This document shows, piece by piece, positions 20,733 through 32,413 of a stretch of 64,000 nucleotides of DNA (position 1 is the first letter of the stretch; each line of letters starts with the position of its first letter). The notes below the pieces were generated by a model, which was not told the origin of the DNA, did not search any database, and saw nothing but the letters and a program-made list of their open reading frames with translations. Made by a program: the position numbers and the translations under genes. Origin of the DNA: Lacisediminimonas profundi (GTDB lineage Bacteria; Pseudomonadota; Gammaproteobacteria; Burkholderiales; Burkholderiaceae_D); contig NZ_VTTH01000002.1 in assembly GCF_008831265.1 (NCBI RefSeq), positions 124,001-188,000 of the forward strand, read 5' to 3'.

Positions 20733-20772
20733 CGCACGCCAAGAACGTTCCCTCTCATTGAAGGGGAGGGAG
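20733..20772. repeat. Dispersed hairpin repeat, copy B
   Basis: A 40-bp element aligning without gaps to 15959-15998 (shared CGCACGCCA, TCCCTC and GGGAGGGAG blocks). Here the hairpin extends to AACGTTCCCTC/GAGGGAGCGTT (20744-20776). It sits between the convergent glnB and Smr genes. Confidence 0.65.
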
Positions 20773-20787
20773 CGTTCGTAGTACTGC

Positions 20788-21426
20788 TCAGCCCTGCAAC
20801 AACACCACCAACGCACCGCTGCCCCCATCCACGGCCCGCGCCTGGCAGAAGGCGATCACTACATCCTTTTGCACCAGCCAGTTCCGCACCTTGTTCTTCA
20901 ACACCGGTTCGCGGTTGACCGATCCCAGCCCCTTGCCGTGTATCACGCGCACGCAGCGCACGCCGCGCTTGACCGCATTGCGCAGGAATTCGGAGAGCGC
21001 TTCGCGTGCCTCGTCGGTGCGCATTCCGTGCAGGTCGAGCTGGGACTGGATCACCCAATGGCCGCGGCGCAGCTTGCGCAGCACATCATTGCCGACGCCG
21101 GTGCGCGCATAGCTGAGCGCTTCGTCGGTTTCAAGCAGCGTCTCGACGGTGAATTCGTCGGACAGCGACTGTTCCAGCGCCGCCTGTTCGTCGGCTTCGC
21201 GCTGGCGCGCGATCGGCGGCGGAGGTGGCGGACGAATGGCCACCTTGCCGTGCGAGCTCAAGGGCGCAACGGCGCCGATGCTGAGCCGGAACAGGTCGGC
21301 TTCCCGCTTTGCCTGCGCTTCGCGCTCGCGCCGCTCGACTTCTTCCTTCCGGCGCGCTTCTTCTTGCGCCTTCAGGTCTTTCTGCAGCGACTTCAACGCA
21401 GAAAAGTCCTTGTATCGTTCTGGCAT
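20788..21426 (-). CDS. Smr-domain protein (MutS2 C-terminal-like)
   Basis: 212 residues: a highly charged coiled-coil N-terminus (KDLKAQEEARRKEEVERREREAQ...), a Pro-rich linker with six consecutive prolines, and a C-terminal Smr domain with the diagnostic LDLHGMRTDEAREAL and RVIHGKGLGS. Smr domains of this group are nicking endonucleases in several characterised cases; the cellular role of the stand-alone proteobacterial version is not settled. It runs toward glnB and is followed upstream by trxB on the same strand. Confidence 0.88.
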   Translation of the reverse strand: MPERYKDFSALKSLQKDLKAQEEARRKEEVERREREAQAKREADLFRLSIGAVAPLSSHGKVAIRPPPPPPIARQREADEQAALEQSLSDEFTVETLLETDEALSYARTGVGNDVLRKLRRGHWVIQSQLDLHGMRTDEAREALSEFLRNAVKRGVRCVRVIHGKGLGSVNREPVLKNKVRNWLVQKDVVIAFCQARAVDGGSGALVVLLQG

Positions 21427-21476
21427 GTTGCCTTGCTCCCTCTGGTTACGGAGCGGACCTGCTGGTCGACTCGTGG

Positions 21477-22499
<1,023 letters not shown>

Positions 22500-22670
22500 T
22501 CAAATGGCGACAGCGAAGCCCGAATTAATGGATGCAGGGCATCAAAACTGGTTAAGATTATAGACGTTTCATGCTGCGCTGCCACAGCACTGCGGATTCC
22601 AGTTCGAGCCGCACAAGCGGCGCTTGTCCGTCCTGACCGGATGGACTCAATGCTGTACCAATCTGTTCCC

Positions 22671-25007
22671 ATGACGAGAACCACGACCACCGCCGCCTAC
22701 ACCCGCAACACCACGCCGCCGGAGCCTTTGCCCAACCGGCTGGTTCGCATCCTTTCGGAGGCGCGCTGGATGTTGCTGGCCGTGCTGACGGCTTACCTGA
22801 TACTGATCCTGCTGACCTATGCCAAGGCCGATCCCGGCTGGTCGCATGCCAGCAGCGTGGCTCGCCTGCACAACTGGGGCGGCCGTATGGGGGCGTGGGT
22901 GGCAGACCTGATGCTGTTCATTTTCGGCCTGTCCGCCTGGTGGTGGTGTGTGCTGATGCTGCGCTCGGTATGGGGCGGTTACCGGCGCCTGTCGCAAAGG
23001 TTCATCCTGGAACAGGAATTGACGCCTGATCACCGCCATGAGAAATGGATAGGTGCCGGCGGCTTCCTGCTGATGATGGCGGGCAGCGTCGGCATCGAAT
23101 CCTTGCGCATGCATTCGCTGCCTGCGCAACTGCCGCGCGCGCCGGGCGGCGTGCTGGGCGACCTGATCGGCAGCTTCGCGTACAACATCCTCGGTTTCAA
23201 TGGCGGGACGCTGATCCTGCTGGCCCTGTTCGGCCTCGGATTTTCGTTTTTCTTCCAGGTTTCCTGGCTTTCGCTGGCCGAACGCATTGGCGCCGCAATC
23301 GAAATGGCGGTGCGGCGCTTGCGCGGGCTGGCGGACGCCCATGCCGATCGCAAGGTCGGCCAGGAGGCAGCGGTCAAGCGCGACAACGTCGTGGTCCAGG
23401 AGCGCGCCAAGATAGTCGAAGCGCCGCCGATCCGCATCGAGCCGCAGGTAGTCGAGGTGCCGAAATCTGAGCGTGTGCAGAAGGAAAAGCAGGTGTCGCT
23501 GTTCAACGACATGCCGGACAGCAAGCTGCCGCCGCTGTCGCTGCTCGATGAAGCGCCGCATTCACAGGAAACGGTCAGCGTCGAGACGCTGGAATTCACC
23601 AGCCGCCTGATCGAGAAGAAACTCTCCGATTTCGGGGTTGAAGTGAAGGTGGTTGCCGCTTATCCGGGCCCGGTGATCACCCGCTACGAGATCGAACCGG
23701 CGACTGGCGTCAAGGGCAGCCAGATCGTCAACCTGGCGCGTGACCTGGCGCGCGCGCTGTCGCTGACATCGATCCGGGTGGTCGAGACCATCCCCGGCAA
23801 GAATTACATGGGCCTGGAACTGCCGAACCCGAAGCGCCAGATCGTGCGCCTGACGGAAATCCTCGGCTCCAAGGTGTACAACGACAGCGCATCGTCGCTG
23901 ACCGTTGCGCTGGGAAAGGACATCGCCGGCAATCCGGTGGTGGCCGACCTGGCCCGTATGCCGCACCTGCTGGTGGCCGGCACCACCGGTTCGGGCAAGT
24001 CGGTCGGCATCAATGCCACCATCCTGTCGCTGCTGTACAAGTCGGACCCGCATGCGGTGCGCCTGATCCTGATCGATCCGAAGATGCTGGAATTGTCGAT
24101 CTACGAAGGCATTCCGCACCTGCTGGCGCCGGTGGTCACCGACATGCGCCAGGCCGGCCACGCGCTGAACTGGGGTGTCAACGAAATGGAGCGGCGCTAC
24201 AAGCTGATGTCCAAGCTCGGCGTGCGCAACCTGGCCGGCTACAACCAGAAAATCGCCGATGCCGACAAGCGCGAGGAAAAGATACCGAACCCGTTCAGCC
24301 TGACGCCAGACGCGCCCGAACCGCTCGAAAAACTGCCGACCATCGTCATCATCATCGACGAACTGGCCGACCTGATGATGGTGGTCGGCAAGAAGGTCGA
24401 GGAACTGATCGCCCGCATTGCGCAGAAAGCGCGCGCCGCCGGCATTCACCTGATCCTGGCCACGCAAAGGCCGTCGGTCGACGTCATCACCGGCCTGATC
24501 AAGGCCAACATCCCGACCCGGATCGCCTTCCAGGTCAGCAGCAAGATCGACTCGCGCACCATCCTCGACCAGATGGGTGCAGAGGCCTTGCTCGGCATGG
24601 GTGACATGCTGTACATGCCGCCCGGAACCGGTATGCCAGTGCGGGTACACGGCGCCTTCGTGTCCGACGAGGAAGTGCATCGGGTGGTCAACCACCTGAA
24701 GGCGCAGGGCGAGCCCGACTACATCGAAGGCATACTCGAAGGCGGATCGACAGAGGAGGGCGCTGATGGCGCCTCCGGCAGTGATGTCGACGGCAGCGGC
24801 GAATCCGATCCGATGTACGACCAGGCAGTGGCCGTGGTGCTGAAAAACCGCCGGGCATCGATTTCGCTGGTCCAGCGGCATCTGCGAATTGGTTACAATC
24901 GCGCTGCCCGCTTGCTGGAACAAATGGAGCAGAGCGGCGTAGTATCGACCATGCAAACCAATGGCAACCGCGAGATCCTGGTGCCGGCCGGAAATTCGGG
25001 CGAATAA
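22671..25007 (+). CDS. ftsK: DNA translocase FtsK
   Basis: 778 residues from the ATG at 22671; an in-frame ATG at 22641 is possible. Membrane part (roughly residues 25-210) with four helices, a short linker, then the motor: Walker [11 protein letters not shown], Walker [15 protein letters not shown], and [15 protein letters not shown]. The C-terminal winged-helix gamma domain ([30 protein letters not shown]) reads KOPS DNA sites. FtsK pumps chromosome ends through the septum and activates XerCD at dif. Divergent from trxB and upstream of lolA. Confidence 0.96.
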   Translation: MTRTTTTAAYTRNTTPPEPLPNRLVRILSEARWMLLAVLTAYLILILLTYAKADPGWSHASSVARLHNWGGRMGAWVADLMLFIFGLSAWWWCVLMLRSVWGGYRRLSQRFILEQELTPDHRHEKWIGAGGFLLMMAGSVGIESLRMHSLPAQLPRAPGGVLGDLIGSFAYNILGFNGGTLILLALFGLGFSFFFQVSWLSLAERIGAAIEMAVRRLRGLADAHADRKVGQEAAVKRDNVVVQERAKIVEAPPIRIEPQVVEVPKSERVQKEKQVSLFNDMPDSKLPPLSLLDEAPHSQETVSVETLEFTSRLIEKKLSDFGVEVKVVAAYPGPVITRYEIEPATGVKGSQIVNLARDLARALSLTSIRVVETIPGKNYMGLELPNPKRQIVRLTEILGSKVYNDSASSLTVALGKDIAGNPVVADLARMPHLLVAGTTGSGKSVGINATILSLLYKSDPHAVRLILIDPKMLELSIYEGIPHLLAPVVTDMRQAGHALNWGVNEMERRYKLMSKLGVRNLAGYNQKIADADKREEKIPNPFSLTPDAPEPLEKLPTIVIIIDELADLMMVVGKKVEELIARIAQKARAAGIHLILATQRPSVDVITGLIKANIPTRIAFQVSSKIDSRTILDQMGAEALLGMGDMLYMPPGTGMPVRVHGAFVSDEEVHRVVNHLKAQGEPDYIEGILEGGSTEEGADGASGSDVDGSGESDPMYDQAVAVVLKNRRASISLVQRHLRIGYNRAARLLEQMEQSGVVSTMQTNGNREILVPAGNSGE

Positions 25008-25015
25008 TTCGGCTA

Positions 25016-25133
25016 TAAACCAGATAACAATCCGGCGAATAATGTGCTGAACAATCCGGTGACGAGCCCGGACAAACAATTCGGGCGAGTAATCCGGGCC
25101 AGCAACCCGGTCGAGCATCGCGCCCACCCATGA
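25016..25133. repeat. Degenerate short repeats between ftsK and lolA
   Basis: Imperfect units built on CAATCCGG, CGAATAAT and ATTCGGGCGA recur several times between the ftsK stop and the lolA ribosome site. It looks like a slippage-derived, AT-richer spacer; no gene is seen. Confidence 0.4.
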
Positions 25134-25143
25134 GGAATATCAC

Positions 25144-25791
25144 TTGAACCGACGTCAGATCGCCGTACTTGCGGCGCTTTCGGCCTTGCTTCCGGCCTGG
25201 ACGGCGCCGGCTTATGCCAATGCGCTTGACCAGTTCAGGAGCTTTGTGTCGTCGACGCGCTCGGCGCGCGGCGATTTCGTGCAGCGCGTAGTCCGGCAAG
25301 ACGCCGCGGCCTCGGGCAAGGTCCAGATGTCAAAGGAGTCCAGCGGAACCTTCCAGTTTTCGCGTCCGGGCAAATTCATCTGGACTTACCGCAAGCCCTA
25401 CGAGCAGGTGCTGCAGGCCGATGGCCAGAAGCTCTACATTTATGACAAGGACCTGAACCAGGTCACGGTGCGCAAGCTGGGCAATGCGCTCGGATCCTCG
25501 CCGGCAGCGATACTTTTCGGCAGCAACGACCTCGAGACCAGCTTCACCCTGAAGGACGGCGGCACCCGCGACGGCATGGCCTGGATGCAGGCAACGCCGA
25601 AATCACGCGATACCTCTTTCGAGCAGATCGGCATCGGCTTGCGTGACGGCGTGCCGGCGGCCATGGAGCTGCGCGATTCGTTCGGCCAGGTGACGCTGCT
25701 CACCTTCACCCGTTTCGAGAAGAATCCGCCAATGCCGGAAACGCAATTCCGCTTCGTCGTGCCCAAAGGGGCAGACGTCCTCGAACAGTGA
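25144..25791 (+). CDS. lolA: Outer-membrane lipoprotein carrier LolA
   Basis: 215 residues from a TTG with a GAGGA ribosome site 7 bp upstream. Signal peptide (about 1-26, RRQIAVLAALSALLPAWTAPAYA) and the mature LolA fold: FVSSTRSARGDFVQRV, SGTFQFSRPGKFIWTYRKPYEQVLQADG, LYIYDKDLNQVTVRK, and LRDSFGQVTLLTFT. It ferries lipoproteins across the periplasm from LolCDE to LolB. Placed between ftsK and rarA as in many gammaproteobacteria and betaproteobacteria; nine bases separate it from rarA. Confidence 0.95.
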   Translation: MNRRQIAVLAALSALLPAWTAPAYANALDQFRSFVSSTRSARGDFVQRVVRQDAAASGKVQMSKESSGTFQFSRPGKFIWTYRKPYEQVLQADGQKLYIYDKDLNQVTVRKLGNALGSSPAAILFGSNDLETSFTLKDGGTRDGMAWMQATPKSRDTSFEQIGIGLRDGVPAAMELRDSFGQVTLLTFTRFEKNPPMPETQFRFVVPKGADVLEQ

Positions 25792-25800
25792 ACGGCCGCC

Positions 25801-27102
25801 ATGGCTGATCTTTTCACGACCGCGCCGGCAGCCCCGCTGGCCGAAGCGCTGCGCCCGAAGACGCTGGACGAGGTGATCGGCCAGTCCCACCTGATCGGCG
25901 CAGGCAAACCCCTGCGCCTGGCCTTCGAGTCCGGCAAGCCGCACTCGATGATCTTGTGGGGACCGCCGGGCGTCGGCAAGACCACCCTGGCGCGCCTGAC
26001 CGCGTCCGCCTTCAACTACGATTTCATTGCCTTGTCCGCGGTGTTTTCTGGCGTGAAGGACATACGGGCGGCAATGGAACAGGCCGAGCAGAACCTGGGC
26101 CTGGGCAAGAAGACGATACTGTTCGTCGACGAAATCCACCGTTTCAACAAGAGCCAGCAGGATGCGCTGCTGCCCTTCGTCGAGTCGGGCCTGGTGGTGC
26201 TGATCGGCGCCACCACGGAGAACCCGTCGTTCGAGGTCAATTCGGCATTGCTGTCACGGGCCCAGGTCTATGTGCTGGAGGCCCTGACCGACGAGGAGTT
26301 GCGCCAGTTGTTCACTCGGGCGCAGCAACAGGCGCTGGCCGACCTGCATTTCGAGGAAATCGCGATTGATACGCTGGTTGGCTATGCCGACGGCGATGCG
26401 CGCAGGTTCCTGAACCTGCTGGAACAAGCCGAAACCGCAGCCCGCGCCGGTGGCACCACTTTGATCGACGCCGAGTTCGTCAAGAATGCGCTAACGCTCA
26501 ATGCCCGCCGCTTCGACAAGGGGGGCGACAATTTCTATGACCAGATCTCGGCGCTGCACAAGTCGGTGCGGGGTTCCAACCCCGATGCAGCGCTGTACTG
26601 GTTGTGCCGCATGCTGGATGGCGGCGCCGATCCGAAATACCTGTCGCGCCGCATCATACGCATGGCCTGGGAAGACATCGGCTTGGCCGACCCGCGGGCG
26701 ATGCAGGTCGCCAACGACGCCGCCACCACATTCGAAAGACTGGGATCGCCCGAAGGAGATCTGGCGCTGGCGCAGGCAATCATTTACCTGGCGATTGCGG
26801 CCAAGAGCAATGCTGGCTACATGGCGTACAACCAGGCGCGCGCCTTCGTGAAGAAGGACAAGTCGCGCGAGGTGCCGGTGCATCTGCGCAATGCGCCGAC
26901 CAAACTGATGAAGGAACTGGGCTACGGGCATGAGTATCGCTATGCGCATGACGAGCCCGACGCCTACGCAGCGGGGGAGACCTATCTGCCGGACGGCATG
27001 CCCGAGCCCGGCTGGTACCGGCCGGTGCCGCGCGGACTGGAGTCGAAGATTGCCGACAAGATGGCCTACCTGCGCCAGCTCGACCAGGACGCGAAAAAAT
27101 AG
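25801..27102 (+). CDS. rarA: Replication-associated recombination protein RarA (MgsA)
   Basis: 433 residues, an AAA+ ATPase of the clamp-loader-like RarA family that acts at stalled forks. Walker A WGPPGVGKTTLA, Walker B TILFVDEIHRFNKSQQDALLP, sensor 1 IGATTENPSFEVNSALLSR and the C-terminal RarA helical domain (KSVRGSNPDAALYWLCRML, MAWEDIGLADP, YLPDGM) are complete. In related genomes rarA is commonly followed by serS; here about 6.5 kb separates them. Confidence 0.96.
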   Translation: MADLFTTAPAAPLAEALRPKTLDEVIGQSHLIGAGKPLRLAFESGKPHSMILWGPPGVGKTTLARLTASAFNYDFIALSAVFSGVKDIRAAMEQAEQNLGLGKKTILFVDEIHRFNKSQQDALLPFVESGLVVLIGATTENPSFEVNSALLSRAQVYVLEALTDEELRQLFTRAQQQALADLHFEEIAIDTLVGYADGDARRFLNLLEQAETAARAGGTTLIDAEFVKNALTLNARRFDKGGDNFYDQISALHKSVRGSNPDAALYWLCRMLDGGADPKYLSRRIIRMAWEDIGLADPRAMQVANDAATTFERLGSPEGDLALAQAIIYLAIAAKSNAGYMAYNQARAFVKKDKSREVPVHLRNAPTKLMKELGYGHEYRYAHDEPDAYAAGETYLPDGMPEPGWYRPVPRGLESKIADKMAYLRQLDQDAKK

Positions 27103-27120
27103 GTTTGCCAGTGCAAACCT
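27101..27120. other. Perfect hairpin at the rarA 3' end
   Basis: AGGTTTGC, loop CAGT, GCAAACCT, starting inside the rarA stop codon and preceded on the plus strand by an A-run. It would act as an intrinsic terminator only for minus-strand RNA; on the plus strand it lacks a T-run. Confidence 0.5.
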
Positions 27121-27342
27121 GCCGGCGCGGGCACCGCCGGTGTGAACCGAGCCACCGTTTCCGCCCGGGATCCGGCATGGTGCCTGATGCAGTCCGAGGT
27201 CGCCCGACGTCGGCCGATGTCGCTCGCTGTCAATTGCGGCCCGGTTTGACGCAGATCACCGGCCCGCACACCACCCTCTCTATGCTGCTTGCTTGGGCAG
27301 GGCCGCCACCCCCGGCATGCCCTGCAGCGCAGGGAGCGCTTG

Positions 27343-28945
<1,603 letters not shown>

Positions 28946-28959
<14 letters not shown>

Positions 28960-29404
28960 TCCTGCCAGTGCGGGCAAGGGCGCCGCGCCCGCGAGATGGG
29001 AGCATTTCCGTCACAGCGCCGACATGGGGATACGCGGCATTGCGGCCGGCAAGGCGCAGGCGTTCGAGCAGGCGGCGCTGGCGCTGATGGCGGTGATCTG
29101 CGAGCCGGGCGTGGTGCGCGAGCAAGCCAGCGTCGAGATCCGCTGCCCGCCGGCGGAGGACGATTTCCTGTTCCTCGACTGGATCAACGCGATCATTTTC
29201 GAGATGGCTACCCGCAACATGCTGTTCAACCGCTTCGAGGTCCGGCTGGACACTGACGGCCTCTCGGCCCGCGCATGGGGCGAGCCGGTGGAGGTCCGAC
29301 GTCATAGTCCGGCAGTCGAAGCCAAGGGGGCAACATTTACCGAACTGGCGGTGAAACAGGCGCCCGGCGGGGAATGGATTGCGCAATGCGTTGTCGACGT
29401 GTGA
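28946..29404 (+). CDS. Archease, activator of RtcB RNA ligase
   Basis: 152 residues from a GTG at 28946, with GAGGGG upstream, inside the end of the chaperonin gene. Family marks: HFRHSADMGIRGIA near the start (conserved His and Asp), LFLDWINAIIF, and the C-terminal ending VVDV with the conserved final Asp. Archease binds RtcB, speeds its guanylylation by GTP/Mn2+ and makes it multiple-turnover; this is shown for archaeal, human and some bacterial proteins. Directly upstream of rtcB here. If the GTG is wrong, the next start would lose the conserved N-terminal motif, so this start is well supported. Confidence 0.9.
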
Positions 29405-29452
29405 GAGCTTGCATATCTCCATGCAGCGCAACACCAGCACAAGGAATCCGTA

Positions 29453-30883
29453 ATGGACATGACGAGGTTGATCCGCCAGTCGGCGACTGAATGGGAAATA
29501 CCGATGCAGGCCGGCATGCGCGTGCCGGCGATAGTTTTCGGCACCGAATCGCTGTTGAAGGACATGGATGACAAGGTGTTCGAGCAGATCTGCAATGTGG
29601 CAACGCTGCCGGGCATCGTGAAAGCCGCCTATGCGATGCCGGACGCGCACTGGGGCTATGGATTTCCGATCGGTGGGGTGGCGGCTTTCGATGCCGAACA
29701 GGAGGGCGTGGTGTCGGCTGGCGGTGTGGGCTTCGATATTTCCTGCGGCGTGCGGCTGCTGCGCACCGGGTTGCTGGAGGCCGAAGTGGATGCGCGCCGG
29801 CAAGAGCTGGCCGATGCCTTGTTCCAGGGCATTCCCGCCGGTCTCGGCAGCGTCGGCGCACTGCGCCTGTCCGAGCCGCAAATGGATGCCATGTTGCTGG
29901 GCGGAGCACGCTGGGCGGTGAAGCATGGATACGGAAGCGAGCAAGACCTTGAATTCACCGAGGAATCCGGTTGCATGGCGGGCGCCGATCCGGCTGCGGT
30001 TTCACAGTCGGCCAAGCGCCGGCAACGCGACGAGATGGGTACGCTGGGATCCGGCAACCACTACCTGGAAGTGCAGCGCGTAAGCGAGGTGTTCGACCCG
30101 GCGACGGCGGAGGCATTCGGGCTGCGGCAGGGCCAGGTCGTGGTCTGCATACACTGCGGATCGCGCGGACTGGGGCACCAGATCGGCACCGAATTCCTGC
30201 GCGAAATGGCGCTGGCGGCGCCGCAACATCATCTGGTGCTGCCGGACCGCGAACTCGCCTGCGCCCCGATCCGCTCCCCGCTTGGGCAGCGCTACCTTGG
30301 CGCCATGCGCAGCGCAATCAACTGCGCACTCGCCAACCGGCAGATCCTGACCCACCTGACCCGCGACATCTTCACCCACTTCTTTCCGAAGGCATCGATG
30401 TCGCTGCTGTACGACGTATCGCACAACACCTGCAAGCATGAAACGCATGAGATCGACGGCAAGCCGCGGCGCCTGTACGTGCACCGCAAGGGCGCGACCA
30501 GGGCATTCGGCCCGGGTCACCTCTCGTTGCCCGAATCGCTGCGGCCCTGGGGCCAGCCGGTGCTGATCGGGGGCAGCATGGGAACCGCGTCCTGGGTGCT
30601 GGCCGCGACCGAACAAAGCATGGAGCGTTCATTCGGCTCGGCCTGTCACGGCGCCGGGCGCAGCATGAGTCGTCATGAGGCGCTGCGCAGGTGGGGTGGG
30701 CGGCAACTGATGCAACAACTGGGCGAGCGCGGCATCCTGATACGAAGCCCGTCGCCCCGCGGCGTGGCGGAAGAAGCGCCCGACGCCTACAAGGACGTCG
30801 ACCAGGTGGTGGAAGCGGCCCATCTGGCCGGACTGGCGCGCAAGGTGGCGCGGCTGGAGCCGCGAATTTGTATCAAAGGCTAG
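29453..30883 (+). CDS. rtcB: RNA-splicing ligase RtcB
   Basis: 476 residues. It joins 2',3'-cyclic phosphate (or 3'-phosphate) RNA ends to 5'-OH ends using GTP and Mn2+. All hallmark residues are visible: AMPDAHWGYGFPIGGVAA, metal ligands Asp95 and Cys98 in GFDISCG, His203 in GTLGSGNHYLE, His234 in CIHCGSRGLGHQ, His324 in DVSHNTCKHE, and the guanylylated His399 in SACHGAGRSMSR. So it should be active. The rtcA cyclase and rtcR activator usual in enterobacteria are absent; archease and a GroEL paralogue take their place upstream. Confidence 0.96.
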   Translation: MDMTRLIRQSATEWEIPMQAGMRVPAIVFGTESLLKDMDDKVFEQICNVATLPGIVKAAYAMPDAHWGYGFPIGGVAAFDAEQEGVVSAGGVGFDISCGVRLLRTGLLEAEVDARRQELADALFQGIPAGLGSVGALRLSEPQMDAMLLGGARWAVKHGYGSEQDLEFTEESGCMAGADPAAVSQSAKRRQRDEMGTLGSGNHYLEVQRVSEVFDPATAEAFGLRQGQVVVCIHCGSRGLGHQIGTEFLREMALAAPQHHLVLPDRELACAPIRSPLGQRYLGAMRSAINCALANRQILTHLTRDIFTHFFPKASMSLLYDVSHNTCKHETHEIDGKPRRLYVHRKGATRAFGPGHLSLPESLRPWGQPVLIGGSMGTASWVLAATEQSMERSFGSACHGAGRSMSRHEALRRWGGRQLMQQLGERGILIRSPSPRGVAEEAPDAYKDVDQVVEAAHLAGLARKVARLEPRICIKG

Positions 30884-30895
30884 GAGGGCAGGGCA

Positions 30896-31618
30896 ATGGA
30901 AATTCCCGGTATCCATCAGGGTTCGAAGCACCGTTCGAGTCAGGCTTCGACTAATGCTTCAACTTACGGCAGCCACGAAGAAATCCTGATCGCCGATGGC
31001 CCGGTGCATATTGGTGGTCATCTTGACCTGCCAGCCCATCCAGAGGGCGTGGTGGTGTTTGCCCACGGCAGCGGCAGCAGCCGTTTCAGCACGCGCAACA
31101 ATTACGTTGCGGGGGTGCTCAGGGATGCCTCGCTGGGCACGCTGCTGATCGACTTGCTGACGCCTGACGAAGACCTTTCCCGTGCCAACCGCTTCGACAT
31201 CGAGCTGTTGACGCGCCGCCTGGATGCGGCTGTGCAATGGGTAAAGGGCAAGGATGGCGTGGCGGACCTGCCAGTCGGCCTGTTCGGCGCCAGCACCGGC
31301 GCTGCGGCGGCGCTGAGGGTGGCGGCGCAGCGCCCCGCCGACATCGCCGCGGTCGTCTCGCGCGGCGGCCGGCCGGACATGACAGGCCAGGCAGAGCTGG
31401 GAAAAGTGCAGGCGCCAACCCTGCTGATCGTGGGTGGACTGGACGGCCAGGTGATCGCACTCAACCAGGTCGCCGCGGATGCGATGCAGTGCAAGCATCG
31501 TATCGAGATCGTTCCCGGCGCCACCCACCTGTTCGAAGAGCCGGGCACGCTGGAACAGGTAGCCGGGCTGGCGAGCAGGTGGCTGGTGGCCAACATGGCG
31601 GCAGCGCCGGCCGGGTGA
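30896..31618 (+). CDS. Alpha/beta hydrolase of the dienelactone-hydrolase-like group
   Basis: 240 residues, no signal peptide. Catalytic triad readable: Ser133 in the elbow GASTGA, Asp183 in GGLDG, His211 in GATHLF; the oxyanion strand is VVFAHGSGSSRFS. Its closest look is the stand-alone hydrolase domain often found fused to or beside phosphoribosyltransferases. It starts 12 bp after rtcB and ends 4 bp before the next gene, so it belongs to the same transcript. Substrate and any role in RNA repair are unknown. Confidence 0.85.
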   Translation: MEIPGIHQGSKHRSSQASTNASTYGSHEEILIADGPVHIGGHLDLPAHPEGVVVFAHGSGSSRFSTRNNYVAGVLRDASLGTLLIDLLTPDEDLSRANRFDIELLTRRLDAAVQWVKGKDGVADLPVGLFGASTGAAAALRVAAQRPADIAAVVSRGGRPDMTGQAELGKVQAPTLLIVGGLDGQVIALNQVAADAMQCKHRIEIVPGATHLFEEPGTLEQVAGLASRWLVANMAAAPAG

Positions 31619-31622
31619 TTCC

Positions 31623-32408
31623 ATGAGCAGGCTTGTTTCGCGCCGGGGCGGCAGCAAGGACATGCAGGTCAGGAGCCGGGCGCCGATCCCGCCGAACCGT
31701 CGTCAGCAGCAGCAGGGGGTGCGGCGCCAGCCTGCGCAGCGGGCCGGCTCGCTTGCTCCGGCTGCACTGGTCATGCAGGTGGGCGGCATGTATTCCGAGG
31801 AACTCGGCATCGACCTTGAATCGGGCGACACCGCCGAGATTTTCAAATGGTTCCTGGCCGCAGTGCTGCTCGGCGCGCCGATCTCTGGCGCCCTGGCGCT
31901 GCGCACCTGGCGCAAATTTCCCCGCGCCGGGCTGCTCACGCCCCAATCTTTGCTTGATGCCGGTTGGGACCGCCTGGTGCAGGTGCTCGATAGCGGTGGT
32001 TACACCCGCTATGACTTCAAGACCGCGACCAAGTTGTTGGATGCCTGCCGCGAACTGGTGCAGCGATACGGCGGCGACCTGAACCGGCTGCAGGCCGCTT
32101 GCCACGGCGAGCAGCAACTCGAGGGCATGCTGCGCGGGCTGGCAAAGGGGATCGGCGAGGTCACCGTCAACATATTCCTGCGCGAATTGCGCGGACGATG
32201 GCGCGATGCCGAGCCGCTTCCGCTTCCACGCGTAATTGCGGCGGCGCAGGCGCTGCATTACGTGCCGGCCGGCTGGAGCGACCGCGAACGCATCCTGCGG
32301 CGGCTGCAGGAGGTCTGGGAGCAGGATGGCGGCACCATGGAAGGCTTTCCGCATTTCGAAGCGGCGCTGCTGCGCCACAGCCTGCCTGCCTCACGGAGGC
32401 GTCCCTAG
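31623..32408 (+). CDS. Helix-hairpin-helix (endonuclease III-like) protein of unknown function
   Basis: 261 residues. The first 50 residues are basic and Gln/Arg-rich. The rest resembles the HhH-GPD fold: AEIFKWFLAAVLLGAPIS (helix at the entry of the domain), TPQSLLDAGWDRLVQVL, and a hairpin LRGLAKGIGEVTVNIFLREL. The position of the endonuclease III catalytic Lys (after GVGR) is Val here, so glycosylase/lyase activity is doubtful; a nucleic-acid-binding role fits better. Last gene of the chaperonin-archease-rtcB run (4-bp gap). Family assignment is from the pattern only. Confidence 0.7.
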   Translation: MSRLVSRRGGSKDMQVRSRAPIPPNRRQQQQGVRRQPAQRAGSLAPAALVMQVGGMYSEELGIDLESGDTAEIFKWFLAAVLLGAPISGALALRTWRKFPRAGLLTPQSLLDAGWDRLVQVLDSGGYTRYDFKTATKLLDACRELVQRYGGDLNRLQAACHGEQQLEGMLRGLAKGIGEVTVNIFLRELRGRWRDAEPLPLPRVIAAAQALHYVPAGWSDRERILRRLQEVWEQDGGTMEGFPHFEAALLRHSLPASRRRP

Positions 32409-32413
32409 CCATT

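Noticed and set aside
27103-27342. Searched for a sigma-54 (-24/-12) promoter, CIRCE element or clear sigma-32 promoter before the chaperonin gene
   Set aside because: No convincing match; TTGACG and TATGCT are present but 29 bp apart, too far for a sigma-70 promoter.
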